Shown in pieces: positions 46,361 to 53,715 of a stretch of 64,000 bases of DNA. The DNA is taken from assembly GCF_009996735.1 (NCBI RefSeq), contig NZ_JAACYI010000017.1, positions 1-64,000 of the forward strand, read 5' to 3'. Positions within the stretch are counted from its first letter, which is position 1. Every line of letters begins with the position of its first letter. This DNA is from Cellulomonas sp. APG4 (GTDB lineage Bacteria; Actinomycetota; Actinomycetes; Actinomycetales; Cellulomonadaceae). The notes under the pieces are model-generated. The model was not told where the DNA came from. It searched no databases and saw only the letters and a list, made by a program, of their open reading frames with translations. Made by a program: the position numbers and the translations under genes.

Positions 46361-47140
46361 TCAGGCGCGACCGGTCGCCGTCGGGCGCCGCAGCACCGCC
46401 GCCCAGCGCGACGGCTTGCGCAGCGGGCGGGGTGTCACCGCGCGCTCGACCACGGCGAGCACACCCTCGACCAGCAGCGCGAGCACCGCGACCAGCACGC
46501 CGCCCGCGAGGATCTGCCCGCCGCCCACGGCCATACCCAGCCCGAAGCCCGCGCTGATGATCTGCCCGAGCCCGCCGCCGTTGACGAACGACGCGAGCGC
46601 GGCCGTCGCGACCACCTGCACCGCCGCCGTCCGGAAGCCCGCCGCGAGGTACGGCACCGCGAGCGGCAGCTCGACGCGCCAGAGCACCTGGGCACCCGAG
46701 AGCCCCAGCCCGCGGGCGGCGTCGCGCGCCTCGGCATCAGCCTGGCGCACGCCGGTGTGCGCGGTCGCGAGCAGCGGCGGCACCGCGAACACCGCGAGCG
46801 CGACCACCACGGGCGCCTGCCCGAACCCGAGGAAGGTCAACGGCAGGATCGTGAGCATCGCGATGACCGGGATCGCGAGCGTCACGTTGGACAGGACCAC
46901 CACGAGCCCACCGCCGCGACGCACGTGCCCGAGCCACAGCCCGAGCGGCCACGCCACCGCGCACCCCAGCAGCACCGCGAGCGCCGAGATGGTCAGGTGC
47001 TCGGTCAGCCGGTCGACCACCCCGCCCGGGTTGGTCCAGTTCAGCGGGTCGTTGAGCCACACGACCGCCTGCTCCACGGGCGACGGGCGCACCGCGGCAC
47101 CCACCGCCGTCGGCCCCGCCACGACCAGCCCCGCGCTCAT
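46361..47140 (-). CDS. Osmoprotectant ABC transporter permease (OpuCB/OpuCD-like)
   Basis: 259-residue permease of the MetI/OpuC type with about six helices. The EAA-like cytoplasmic loop is ARDAARGLGLSGAQVLWRVELP, followed by AVPYLAAGFRTAAVQVVATA and NGGGLGQIISAGFGLGM, all typical of OpuCB/OpuCD. ATG 47140 overlaps the stop of the upstream permease by 4 nt. Two permease subunits and one ATPase are the standard makeup of OpuC. A 197-nt gap separates it from the binding-protein gene downstream, so that gene may have an extra promoter. Confidence 0.9.
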   Translation of the reverse strand: MSAGLVVAGPTAVGAAVRPSPVEQAVVWLNDPLNWTNPGGVVDRLTEHLTISALAVLLGCAVAWPLGLWLGHVRRGGGLVVVLSNVTLAIPVIAMLTILPLTFLGFGQAPVVVALAVFAVPPLLATAHTGVRQADAEARDAARGLGLSGAQVLWRVELPLAVPYLAAGFRTAAVQVVATAALASFVNGGGLGQIISAGFGLGMAVGGGQILAGGVLVAVLALLVEGVLAVVERAVTPRPLRKPSRWAAVLRRPTATGRA

Positions 47141-47823
47141 GCCGGCACCCCCCGCCGGGTCCACGGCGTCAGCGCGCGCCCGACCGCCACCCACGCGAGG
47201 TCGAGCACGAGCGCGAGGACCACGCACAGCACGGTCCCGGTGAGGATCTCCGCGCGGTAGAAGTTGTTGCGGAAGCCGCCGAGGATCAGCTGGCCCAGGC
47301 CGCCGTGCCCCACCAGCACCCCGACGGTGACCAGCGCGACGGTCGAGACGGTCGCGAGCCGCAGCCCCGTGAGGATGCCGGGCAGGGCCAGGGGCAGCTC
47401 GATGCGCAGCAGCCTGCCCCACCGGCTGTACCCCATCCCGGCCGCGGCGTCGCGCACGTCGTCGGGCACCTGGGCGAGCCCGGCCACGGTGTTCCGCACG
47501 ATCAGCAGCAGCGCGTAGAGCACGAGTCCGACGACGACGGTGCGGGTCCCCGTCCCGAGGTAGGGCGCCACGAACGCGAACAGCGCGAGCGACGGGATCG
47601 TGTAGAGCACGCCGGTCAGTGCCAGAATCGGGCCCGTCAGCGACCGGAACCAGAAGGCCAGGACGGCCAGCGGCACGGCGACGAGCGCGGCGACCAGCAC
47701 GGCCTGGCCGGTCAGCTCGGCGTGCTCGCGCAGCGCCGACAGCACCGTGGTGGAGTTGTCCTGCACGTAGCCGAGGTCGACCCAGGGATTGCCGGGGTCG
47801 GCGGCCAGGAGCAGGGAGCGCAT
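47137..47823 (-). CDS. Osmoprotectant ABC transporter permease (OpuCD/OpuCB-like)
   Basis: 228-residue permease with about five or six helices. The ATPase-contact loop is VRDAAAGMGYSRWGRLLRIELP, with GILTGLRLATVSTVALVTVG and GHGGLGQLILGGFRNNFY downstream. It is the first gene of the minus-strand unit. Its ATG at 47823 is preceded exactly 6 nt upstream by TAGCGT (47830-47835), so the transcript probably begins at the start codon. That start is only 2 nt from the start codon of the ATPase gene on the opposite strand. The Opu-type operon is otherwise usually collinear, so the split into two directions is notable. Confidence 0.9.
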   Translation of the reverse strand: MRSLLLAADPGNPWVDLGYVQDNSTTVLSALREHAELTGQAVLVAALVAVPLAVLAFWFRSLTGPILALTGVLYTIPSLALFAFVAPYLGTGTRTVVVGLVLYALLLIVRNTVAGLAQVPDDVRDAAAGMGYSRWGRLLRIELPLALPGILTGLRLATVSTVALVTVGVLVGHGGLGQLILGGFRNNFYRAEILTGTVLCVVLALVLDLAWVAVGRALTPWTRRGVPA

Positions 47824-47825
47824 GC

Positions 47826-48806
47826 ATGGACGCTACAGCGGCGGCACCGATCACTCTCGAGGGAGTGCGCAAGGAGTACCCGGACGGGACGGTCGCGGTC
47901 ACGGGCCTCGACCTGCACGTGCCTGCGGGTGAGGTCGTGGTGCTCATCGGGCCGTCGGGCTGCGGCAAGTCGACCGTGCTGCGGATGATGAACCGGCTGA
48001 TCGAGCCCACCGCCGGGCGCGTGCTGCTGGGCGACGAGGACGTCACGTCCGTGGATCCGGTGACCCTGCGGCGTCGGATCGGCTACGTGATCCAGAACGT
48101 GGGGCTGTTCCCGCACCAGGACGTGCTGACCAACGTCGGCACGGTGCCGCGGTTGCTCGGCTGGTCGAAGGCCGACGTGCGTGAGCGCGCGGCCGAGGTG
48201 CTCGAGCTCGTCGGCCTGGACCCGGCCACCTACGGGCGTCGGTACCCGAGCGAGCTCTCAGGCGGTCAGCGCCAGCGGATCGGCGTGGCGCGGGCCCTCG
48301 CGGCCCGGCCCGTGGTGCTGCTCATGGACGAGCCGTTCTCGGCCGTCGACCCGATCGCGCGCGGCAACCTCCAGGAGGAGTTCCTCCGCCTGCAGGACGG
48401 CGTGCGCACCACGATCGTGCTGGTCACGCACGATCTCGACGAGGCCGTGCGACTCGGCGACCGCATCGCGGTGCTCTCCCAGGGCGGTGTGCTCGAGCAG
48501 CTCGCGACCCCGCGCGAGCTGCTGGGCGAGCCGGCCTCGCCGTTCGTGCGCGAGTTCGTGGGCCGCGACCGGGCCATCCGGCGCATGTCCGTGACTCCCG
48601 TGACCGAGGACCTGCTCGACCCGGTCGCGCCCGTGCCCGACGGCGTCCCGGCGGTCGCGCTGGGCACGTCCCTGTACGAGGCCCTCGCGGTGCTGCTGCG
48701 CACCAACGCCGACGTCGCACGCGTGACGGACGGCGACGCCGTCGTCGGCCTCGTCACCCGGCACCGCATCCTGAGCATCGACTACCCACCCGACCCCACC
48801 CCCTGA
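47826..48806 (+). CDS. Osmoprotectant ABC transporter ATPase (OpuCA-like)
   Basis: 326-residue ATPase subunit. Walker A is GPSGCGKST, the Q-loop region has GYVIQNVGLFPHQDVLTNV, the signature is LSGGQRQR, Walker B is VVLLMDEPF and the H loop is VTHDLDEAVRLGDR. The C-terminus (SLYEALAVLLRTNADVARVT, VVGLVTRHRIL) is a single CBS-like remnant; OpuCA proteins usually carry CBS domains that sense ionic strength. ATG 47826 has AGGGAG about 6 nt upstream, within the divergent permease coding sequence. It energises uptake of osmoprotectant through the two divergent permeases. A GTG start near 47862 is possible but less likely. Confidence 0.92.
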   Translation: MDATAAAPITLEGVRKEYPDGTVAVTGLDLHVPAGEVVVLIGPSGCGKSTVLRMMNRLIEPTAGRVLLGDEDVTSVDPVTLRRRIGYVIQNVGLFPHQDVLTNVGTVPRLLGWSKADVRERAAEVLELVGLDPATYGRRYPSELSGGQRQRIGVARALAARPVVLLMDEPFSAVDPIARGNLQEEFLRLQDGVRTTIVLVTHDLDEAVRLGDRIAVLSQGGVLEQLATPRELLGEPASPFVREFVGRDRAIRRMSVTPVTEDLLDPVAPVPDGVPAVALGTSLYEALAVLLRTNADVARVTDGDAVVGLVTRHRILSIDYPPDPTP

Positions 48807-48869
48807 CCGGTCCGGGTGCGGGCCCACGGCGGCCGTGGTTGCGTGGCCGTCGACCCCGAGGAGGCCACC

Positions 48870-49583
48870 GTGACCGAACGCCCGTACGACTACTCCGACC
48901 TGAGTGCCCTGTTCGTCAGCTGCACGCTCACCCCGTCGCCCGCGCCGTCGAACACCGAGGCGCTCATGGCGGACAGCATCGAGATCATGCGACGCCAGGG
49001 CGTCGCGACGGAGCTGGTGCGCGCGGTGGACCTCGACATCGCGCCCGGCGTCCAGCCGGACATGTCCGACCAGTTCCCCGGTGACGAGTGGCCGCAGCTC
49101 ATGGCCAAGGTGCGCGCGGCCGACATCGTGGTGCTCGGCTCACCCATCTGGCTCGGTGAGAAGTCGAGCGTGTGCACGCGCGTCGTCGAGCGGCTCTACG
49201 CCCACTCGAGCGAGACGAACGACCGTGGCCAGTACCTGTACTACGGCAAGGTCGCGGGCGTGGTCGTCACCGGCAACGAGGACGGGTACAAGCACGTGGG
49301 CATGAACCTGACCTACTCGATGCAGCACCTGGGCTTCACCGTCCCACCGCAGTCCGACACCGCCTGGGTGGGCGAGATCGGCCCGGGCCCGTCCTACGCC
49401 GACGACGGCTCGGGCGGCCCCGAGAGCTCGTTCACCCAGCAGACGCTCACGTTCATGACCTGGAACCTCATGCACATGGCCGCGCTGCTCAAGCGGTCCG
49501 ACGGGATCCCTGCGCACGGCACGTCGACGACAGCGTGGCAGGACGGCGCGCGCTTCGACCACCCCCGCGGCGACGCCCTCTGA
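48870..49583 (+). CDS. NAD(P)H-dependent FMN reductase/flavodoxin-family protein
   Basis: 237-residue flavoprotein. The FMN phosphate-binding loop FVSCTLTPSPAPSNTEALM near residue 15 and ADIVVLGSPIWLGEKSS place it in the flavodoxin-like NADPH-dependent FMN reductase family. The next conserved piece is KVAGVVVTGNEDGYKHVGMN. It probably reduces flavin or quinones in the cytosol; the acceptor is unknown. GTG 48870 has GAGGAGG 5-6 nt upstream; an in-frame ATG lies further upstream at 48816 but lacks such a site. It follows the osmoprotectant ATPase gene in the same direction without evident functional connection. Confidence 0.85.
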   Translation: MTERPYDYSDLSALFVSCTLTPSPAPSNTEALMADSIEIMRRQGVATELVRAVDLDIAPGVQPDMSDQFPGDEWPQLMAKVRAADIVVLGSPIWLGEKSSVCTRVVERLYAHSSETNDRGQYLYYGKVAGVVVTGNEDGYKHVGMNLTYSMQHLGFTVPPQSDTAWVGEIGPGPSYADDGSGGPESSFTQQTLTFMTWNLMHMAALLKRSDGIPAHGTSTTAWQDGARFDHPRGDAL

Positions 49584-49684
49584 CCCCAGGACGACGTCGG
49601 GCACGGCCAGACGCGGGCTCCGCCCGGACGCGGTCGGCCTCGCCCGGATGCGGGTGGCTCCGCCCGGCGACACGCGACCCGCGC

Positions 49685-49763
49685 CAGGTTCGAGCTCCTA
49701 CGCAGATGTTGCCGTTCAGTACGCCCCATCCCGCGCAGAGGTTCGCCTTCGAACCTTTGGGCG
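49685..49763 (+). repeat. 79-nt intergenic element, copy 1
   Basis: This element aligns without gaps to the minus strand of 60461-60539: 66 of 79 positions identical by my count, with the last 34 (49730-49763) fully identical. The core includes GGTTCGCCTTCGAACC, a 6-bp hairpin with a 4-nt loop. It is 39 nt upstream of the methyltransferase start in the same orientation that copy 2 has to its downstream gene. Confidence 0.8.
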
Positions 49764-49802
49764 GGCGTGGGGCGGCTCTCGGGAGGGGGTTACGGTCGGG
49801 GG

Positions 49803-50426
49803 ATGGCGATCTCGCGGTGGCAGCAGAAGGTCGAGGCGAACCCCGAGCACTCGCACTGGTACGTCGAGCGGTTCCGGCGCATGGCGGCCGACGGCGCCGA
49901 CCTCGCCGGTGAGGCCCGCACCGTCGACGCGATGGTGCCCCGCGGGGCGCGCATCCTCGACGCGGGGTGCGGGCCCGGTCGTGTCGGCGGCGAGCTCGCG
50001 GCCCGCGGGCACCACGTGGTGGGCGTCGACGTCGACCCGGTGCTGATCGAGGCCGCGCAGGCGGACCACCCCGGGCCCACCTGGCTCGTGGGCGACCTCG
50101 CCGAGCTCGACCTCCCCGCGCGCGGCATCGACGAGCCGTTCGACCTGATCGTGTGCGCGGGCAACGTGATGACGTTCCTCGCCGCCGGCACCGAGGTCGA
50201 GGTGCTGCGCCGGTTCGCCGCGCACCTGCGGCCCGACGGGCGTGCCGTGGTGGGCTTCGGCGCGGGGCGCGGCTACGCGTTCGGCGACTTCTTCGCCGAC
50301 GTCGAGCGCGCCGGGCTGCGCCTGGACCAGGTGTTCTCGACGTGGGACCTGCGGTCGTTCGACCGCGAGTCCGAGTTCGTGGTCGCGGTGCTCAGCCGTG
50401 CGACGGGCGGGCGCGGCGGGCGCTGA
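49803..50426 (+). CDS. Class I SAM-dependent methyltransferase
   Basis: 207-residue protein with a seven-stranded Rossmann-like fold. Motif I (SAM binding) is ILDAGCGPGRVGGELAARG near residue 51, post-I is HVVGVDVDPVLIEAAQ, and motif III/IV contains FDLIVCAGNVMTFLA. No substrate is recognisable, and the sequence resembles the generic Methyltransf_25/11 group. The open frame begins earlier, but ATG 49803 was chosen because TACGGT lies exactly 6 nt upstream, the leaderless signature seen at many starts here. It overlaps the 3' end of the convergent DUF2809 gene by 35 nt. Confidence 0.85.
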   Translation: MAISRWQQKVEANPEHSHWYVERFRRMAADGADLAGEARTVDAMVPRGARILDAGCGPGRVGGELAARGHHVVGVDVDPVLIEAAQADHPGPTWLVGDLAELDLPARGIDEPFDLIVCAGNVMTFLAAGTEVEVLRRFAAHLRPDGRAVVGFGAGRGYAFGDFFADVERAGLRLDQVFSTWDLRSFDRESEFVVAVLSRATGGRGGR

Positions 50427-50877
50427 CGCGTGCCGCGAGCGCGTCGAGCGCTCCGACGACGCCAGCGCCCACGGCGTACGCGGCGAGGTCACGCGGGTCG
50501 AAGCTCGTGCCGAGCAGCAGCCGCACGGGCGGCCACGCCTCCGCGAGCGCGGCCGGCACGGGCGTGAGCTGGGCGAGCTCGACGGCCGCCGCGACTGCGC
50601 ATGCGAGCGTCGCCAGCACCCACCCGCGCGCGCCGGGGCGCAGCAGCACGAGCCCCACGAAGACCGCCGCGGTGTAGAGCACGCTCCCGAGCGCATCTGC
50701 CCACCAGCCGTCGCCGAGCAGCGCCGTCACCAGCCCCGTCGCCACCACCAGGGCGAGCACGCCCGCCCAGCGCACGCGCGACCGCCGTCGGGCACCACCG
50801 CCCGCTCCGGCCACCACGGCACCCCCGCCGCCCGGCCACGCCGTCGGGCGCGATCCGTCCCCCGCCCGCACACGCAC
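50392..50877 (-). CDS. DUF2809 family membrane protein
   Basis: 161-residue protein with about four predicted helices. The order LGSVLYTAAVFVGLVLLRPG, AVELAQLTPVP and LGTSFDPRDLAAYAVGAGVV matches the DUF2809 family, whose function is not established. The first 35 residues are Gly/Ala/Arg-rich and probably cytoplasmic. GTG 50877 lies exactly 6 nt after TACCGT on the minus strand, pointing to a leaderless transcript. It diverges from yciO with only 37 nt between start codons, and its 3' end overlaps the convergent methyltransferase gene by 35 nt. Confidence 0.8.
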   Translation of the reverse strand: MRVRAGDGSRPTAWPGGGGAVVAGAGGGARRRSRVRWAGVLALVVATGLVTALLGDGWWADALGSVLYTAAVFVGLVLLRPGARGWVLATLACAVAAAVELAQLTPVPAALAEAWPPVRLLLGTSFDPRDLAAYAVGAGVVGALDALAARVSARRARPSHG

Positions 50878-50883
50878 CCCTGC

Positions 50884-50908
50884 ACGGTAGGCGACGTGGT
50901 CCTAGGCT
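50884..50908. promoter_or_regulatory. Divergent leaderless promoters of DUF2809 and yciO genes
   Basis: TACCGT (minus, 50884-50889) and TAGGCT (plus, 50903-50908) are each 6 nt from their start codons, and only 13 nt separate the two -10 boxes. The two promoters must interfere or be co-regulated. Confidence 0.6.
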
Positions 50909-50914
50909 CGGACC

Positions 50915-51535
50915 ATGGCGCGCTACCTGGACGTGCACCCGCAGGACCCACAGCCGCGCACGATCGCGCAGGTCGCGGCGATGCTGCGCGACGACGCGCT
51001 CATCGCCTACCCCACCGACTCGTGCTACGCCCTGGGCGCACGCCTCGACAGCCACACCGCCGTCGAGCGCATCCGCCGCATCCGGCACCTGGACCACCGG
51101 CACCACTTCACGCTCGTCTGCGCGGACTTCGCGCAGCTCGGCCAGTTCGTCCACCTCGACAACGCGGCGTTCCGCGCGATCAAGGCCGCGACCCCGGGCC
51201 CGTACACGTTCATCCTGCCGGCCACCAAGGAGGTGCCGCGGCGGCTCGCGCACGAGAAGAAGAAGACCGTGGGCGTGCGCCTGCCCGACCACCGCGTCGC
51301 GCAGGCGCTGGTGCGCGAGCTGGGCGAGCCCTTGCTCTCGAGCACGCTCCTGCTGCCGGACCACGACGAGCCCATGACCGAGGGCTGGCTCATCAAGGAG
51401 GAGCTCGACCACGTGGTCGACGTCGTGATCGACGCCGGTGACTGCGGCACCGAGCCCACCACGGTGGTCGACTGGTCCGAGGGCTACCCCGAGGTGGTCC
51501 GCGTGGGCGCGGGCGACCCGTCCCGCTTCGAGTAG
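50915..51535 (+). CDS. YciO-type Sua5/YrdC family protein
   Basis: 206-residue protein of the YrdC/Sua5 family in the YciO branch. The N-terminal YLDVHPQDPQPRTIAQVAAM, LIAYPTDSCYALGARLD and HHFTLVCADFAQLGQFVHLD, and the central TPGPYTFILPATKEVPRRL, align directly with E. coli YciO. YrdC proteins form threonylcarbamoyl-AMP for tRNA t6A37; YciO has the fold but its in vivo role is less clear. The SxN- or KSS-type TCA-binding residues cannot be assigned with certainty. ATG has TAGGCT exactly 6 nt upstream. The neighbouring DUF2809 gene is divergent. Confidence 0.9.
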   Translation: MARYLDVHPQDPQPRTIAQVAAMLRDDALIAYPTDSCYALGARLDSHTAVERIRRIRHLDHRHHFTLVCADFAQLGQFVHLDNAAFRAIKAATPGPYTFILPATKEVPRRLAHEKKKTVGVRLPDHRVAQALVRELGEPLLSSTLLLPDHDEPMTEGWLIKEELDHVVDVVIDAGDCGTEPTTVVDWSEGYPEVVRVGAGDPSRFE

Positions 51536-51544
51536 CGCCCGGAC

Positions 51545-51931
51545 CTACTGCGGCCGGGGCCCGACGACGGCGCGCACCTCGACCGGCTGCTGGAGGGCCT
51601 CACCCCGCGGACCGGGAGCGGCCGACACGCGCCCGGCGATCTCGAGCGCGCGGTCCTCGCTCGCGACCTCGACCAACCAGTACCCGGCGAGCGCGGGCTC
51701 GGTCAGCGCACCGTCACGCAGCACCGGCGGATTCGCGCCGTCGCCCGTGACCACGAGCGCGCCGTCGGGCCCCGCGACCGCCTGGGTCTCGACGAGCTCG
51801 CCGCGACCCCGCAGCTCGGCCGCGAGGTCCTCCTGGTACGCGGCGTGCGCGCGCACGTCGTCGGCCTCCCACTCGTCGGCCGGCGGCACGCCGTGGATCC
51901 GTCCGTAGGTCAGCACCAGCAGGTAGCGCAT
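51545..51931 (-). CDS. YCII-related (DGPF-type) small protein
   Basis: 128-residue protein with a YCII-like alpha/beta fold. It begins [20 protein letters not shown], then [15 protein letters not shown] and [20 protein letters not shown], a layout typical of YCII-related proteins often encoded beside ECF sigma factors in actinobacteria; no sigma gene is beside it here. The conserved His/Asp pair of YciI is not clearly retained. The ATG at 51931 has GGGGGAGA about 4 nt upstream, and the gene begins 10 nt after the TPR gene in the same direction, so they may be one unit. Activity is unknown. Confidence 0.8.
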   Translation of the reverse strand: MRYLLVLTYGRIHGVPPADEWEADDVRAHAAYQEDLAAELRGRGELVETQAVAGPDGALVVTGDGANPPVLRDGALTEPALAGYWLVEVASEDRALEIAGRVSAAPGPRGEALQQPVEVRAVVGPRPQ

Positions 51932-51941
51932 CGTCTCCCCC

Positions 51942-52802
51942 TCAGCCGCCGTCGTCGACTCGCCCGCCCGGCACGCGCTCGTGCGCGTCCGGCACATCCT
52001 CATCCTCGCCCTCGACCGTCACGCGCGCGCCCGGACTCTCGCCGAGGGCCTTGATCTCCTCGCGCACGAAGGGGTCGTCGGGCCGCTCGACCAGCAGGCG
52101 TCGCTGCATCGCGAGGGCCTCCGACGTGCGGCCCAACGAGCGCAGGCACCGCCCGATCGCCCAGCGCGCCACCTGCTCGGTCTCGACCGCGTCCGCGTCC
52201 GGCACACCCGGCACGGCCGACGGCGCGTGCAGCCGGTCCAGCGCGGCGCGGTGCGCGTCCTCGAAGTGCGCGAACGCCTCGGCGAGGCGGCCCTCGTCGT
52301 GCAGTCCCCAGCCCAGGTTGGTGTGCAGCGCGACCGCCCAGCGCCGCACCTCGGGGTCCGCCGACGCGCGCACGTGGTTCAGCGCGCGCACCGTCCAGCT
52401 CTCCGCGCCCGCGGGGTGGATGAGCGCGAGCATGTGCAGCGCGTCGACCGCGAGCACGGTCAGTCCGGCGCCCTCGGCCGCGCGCACGGCCTCGCGCAGC
52501 ACGGGCATCGCGAGCCGTGGCGTGCCCGCCGAGCGGTGCAGGCGCCCGCGCTCGAGCAGCACCCGGACGCGTGCGACGTCGTCGGGCCCGGTGCTCGAGA
52601 CCACCTGGTCGAGCACGGCGTGCGCCTCGGCGAAACGACCCAGCAGACCCAGGGCGCGCGCGTGCTGGGTCGCGAGCTCGGCGCGTTGGCGCGGCGGCCG
52701 GGCGTCGTCGGCCGCCGCCTGCGCGAACCTCGCAGCGGTGCCCTCGGGGTCGTGGACGTCCCACATCGCGCGCACGTCCTGCGCCGTCAGGGGCGGTTCC
52801 AC
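51942..52802 (-). CDS. Tetratricopeptide-repeat protein
   Basis: 286-residue soluble protein made mostly of TPR-like helical pairs. Repeats recognisable from sequence include [40 protein letters not shown] and [20 protein letters not shown], spaced by about 35-40 residues over residues 45-245. A Glu/Asp-rich tail follows ([11 protein letters not shown]). Such proteins usually act as scaffolds; no partner can be named. GTG 52802 is taken as the start because it matches the beginning of the conserved part and CACCAT lies 6 nt upstream. A much longer open frame upstream is on the strand opposite a Ddn-like gene. Confidence 0.78.
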   Translation of the reverse strand: MEPPLTAQDVRAMWDVHDPEGTAARFAQAAADDARPPRQRAELATQHARALGLLGRFAEAHAVLDQVVSSTGPDDVARVRVLLERGRLHRSAGTPRLAMPVLREAVRAAEGAGLTVLAVDALHMLALIHPAGAESWTVRALNHVRASADPEVRRWAVALHTNLGWGLHDEGRLAEAFAHFEDAHRAALDRLHAPSAVPGVPDADAVETEQVARWAIGRCLRSLGRTSEALAMQRRLLVERPDDPFVREEIKALGESPGARVTVEGEDEDVPDAHERVPGGRVDDGG

Positions 52803-52916
52803 GCCCCGATGGTGGCACCTCGACCCGCGCGGCGGAACCGTGCGGGCGTCCGAGATGTCACGAACCGCCTGCTGCACGCCCGGAATGCGCGTGCCGCGCC
52901 CGGGGTTGGCGATGGC

Positions 52917-53354
52917 ATGCCTCTGACCGGTGAGTACGCACCCAGCCCGTCCGACCAGGCCCGCAGCCAGGCCGAGCTCTACGAGAGCTCGGGCGGCACC
53001 GAGGGCACCACGATGCGCGGCGTGCCCGTGATCATCCTGACGACGCTCGGTGCGCGCAGCGGCAAGCTCCGCAAGACCCCGCTCATGCGGGTCGAGCACG
53101 ACGGCGAGTACGCGGTGGTCGCGTCGATGGGCGGCGCCCCGACCCACCCGGTCTGGTACCACAACGTCGTCGCGAACCCGCTGGTCGAGCTCCAGGACGG
53201 TCCGGTGCGGCGCGACTACACGGCGCGCGAGGTCACCGGGGACGAGCGCGCCGTCTGGTGGGAGCGCGCGGTCGCGGTCTGGCCCGACTACGCCGCGTAC
53301 GCCGAGCGCACCGACCGGCTGATCCCGGTCTTCGTGCTCACGCCGGTCGACTGA
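52917..53354 (+). CDS. Deazaflavin (F420H2)-dependent quinone reductase, Ddn-like
   Basis: 145-residue split-barrel protein of the nitroreductase-like deazaflavin family (Ddn). The landmark order is [39 protein letters not shown] and [19 protein letters not shown], which covers the F420-binding basic and aromatic residues. Ddn enzymes reduce quinones or xenobiotics with F420H2 at the membrane. Together with the F420-dependent oxidoreductase at 28583-29563, it indicates that the organism makes F420. No clear ribosome binding site is visible upstream of ATG 52917. Confidence 0.88.
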   Translation: MPLTGEYAPSPSDQARSQAELYESSGGTEGTTMRGVPVIILTTLGARSGKLRKTPLMRVEHDGEYAVVASMGGAPTHPVWYHNVVANPLVELQDGPVRRDYTAREVTGDERAVWWERAVAVWPDYAAYAERTDRLIPVFVLTPVD

Positions 53355-53409
53355 CCGACGACGACGGCGTGCCGGGCGGCCGACGCGGGCACGCGGGGAC
53401 GGGGAGAGG

Positions 53410-53610
53410 TCAGTCCCAGAACGGGTGGACGAGCTCTTCGTCGAGGATGACGTCGGGGGTGAGCGTGTCGTTCACGGGGGTGCCTTCGGGTTCGTTCCAG
53501 CAGGTCACCTCTACCATCGGCGCCCGGCCGGCCGGGATTCCGGGACCCTCGACCCACGTCCCGAGCCCGTTCGCGAAGAGTGGCCCTAGGTCCCACCGGC
53601 ACCGTCCCAT
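53410..53610 (-). CDS. Hypothetical small protein or remnant
   Basis: A 66-codon open frame in the 361-nt gap between the Ddn-like and DUF4914-like genes. It uses more A/T-ending codons (GGA, CTA, GTA, GAA) than its neighbours and has no ribosome binding site or leaderless -10. The C-terminus LDEELVHPFWD is not recognised. It may be a decayed or acquired fragment rather than a gene. Confidence 0.3.
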   Translation of the reverse strand: MGRCRWDLGPLFANGLGTWVEGPGIPAGRAPMVEVTCWNEPEGTPVNDTLTPDVILDEELVHPFWD

Positions 53611-53715
53611 CGAGTCGTAACGTCCGGGTAAAGCCGGGCAGCAGGAGACCCCTCGGGCGCGGCAGCAGAGCAGCGTCGCTCGCAGTCCTCACCGCCTGCC
53701 ACCGAGGAGTCCGGC

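Noticed and set aside
49684-49700. tRNA-like T-arm, GGTTCGAGCTCC
   Set aside because: The 5-bp stem needed on both sides of the loop is missing and no acceptor or anticodon arm can be folded.
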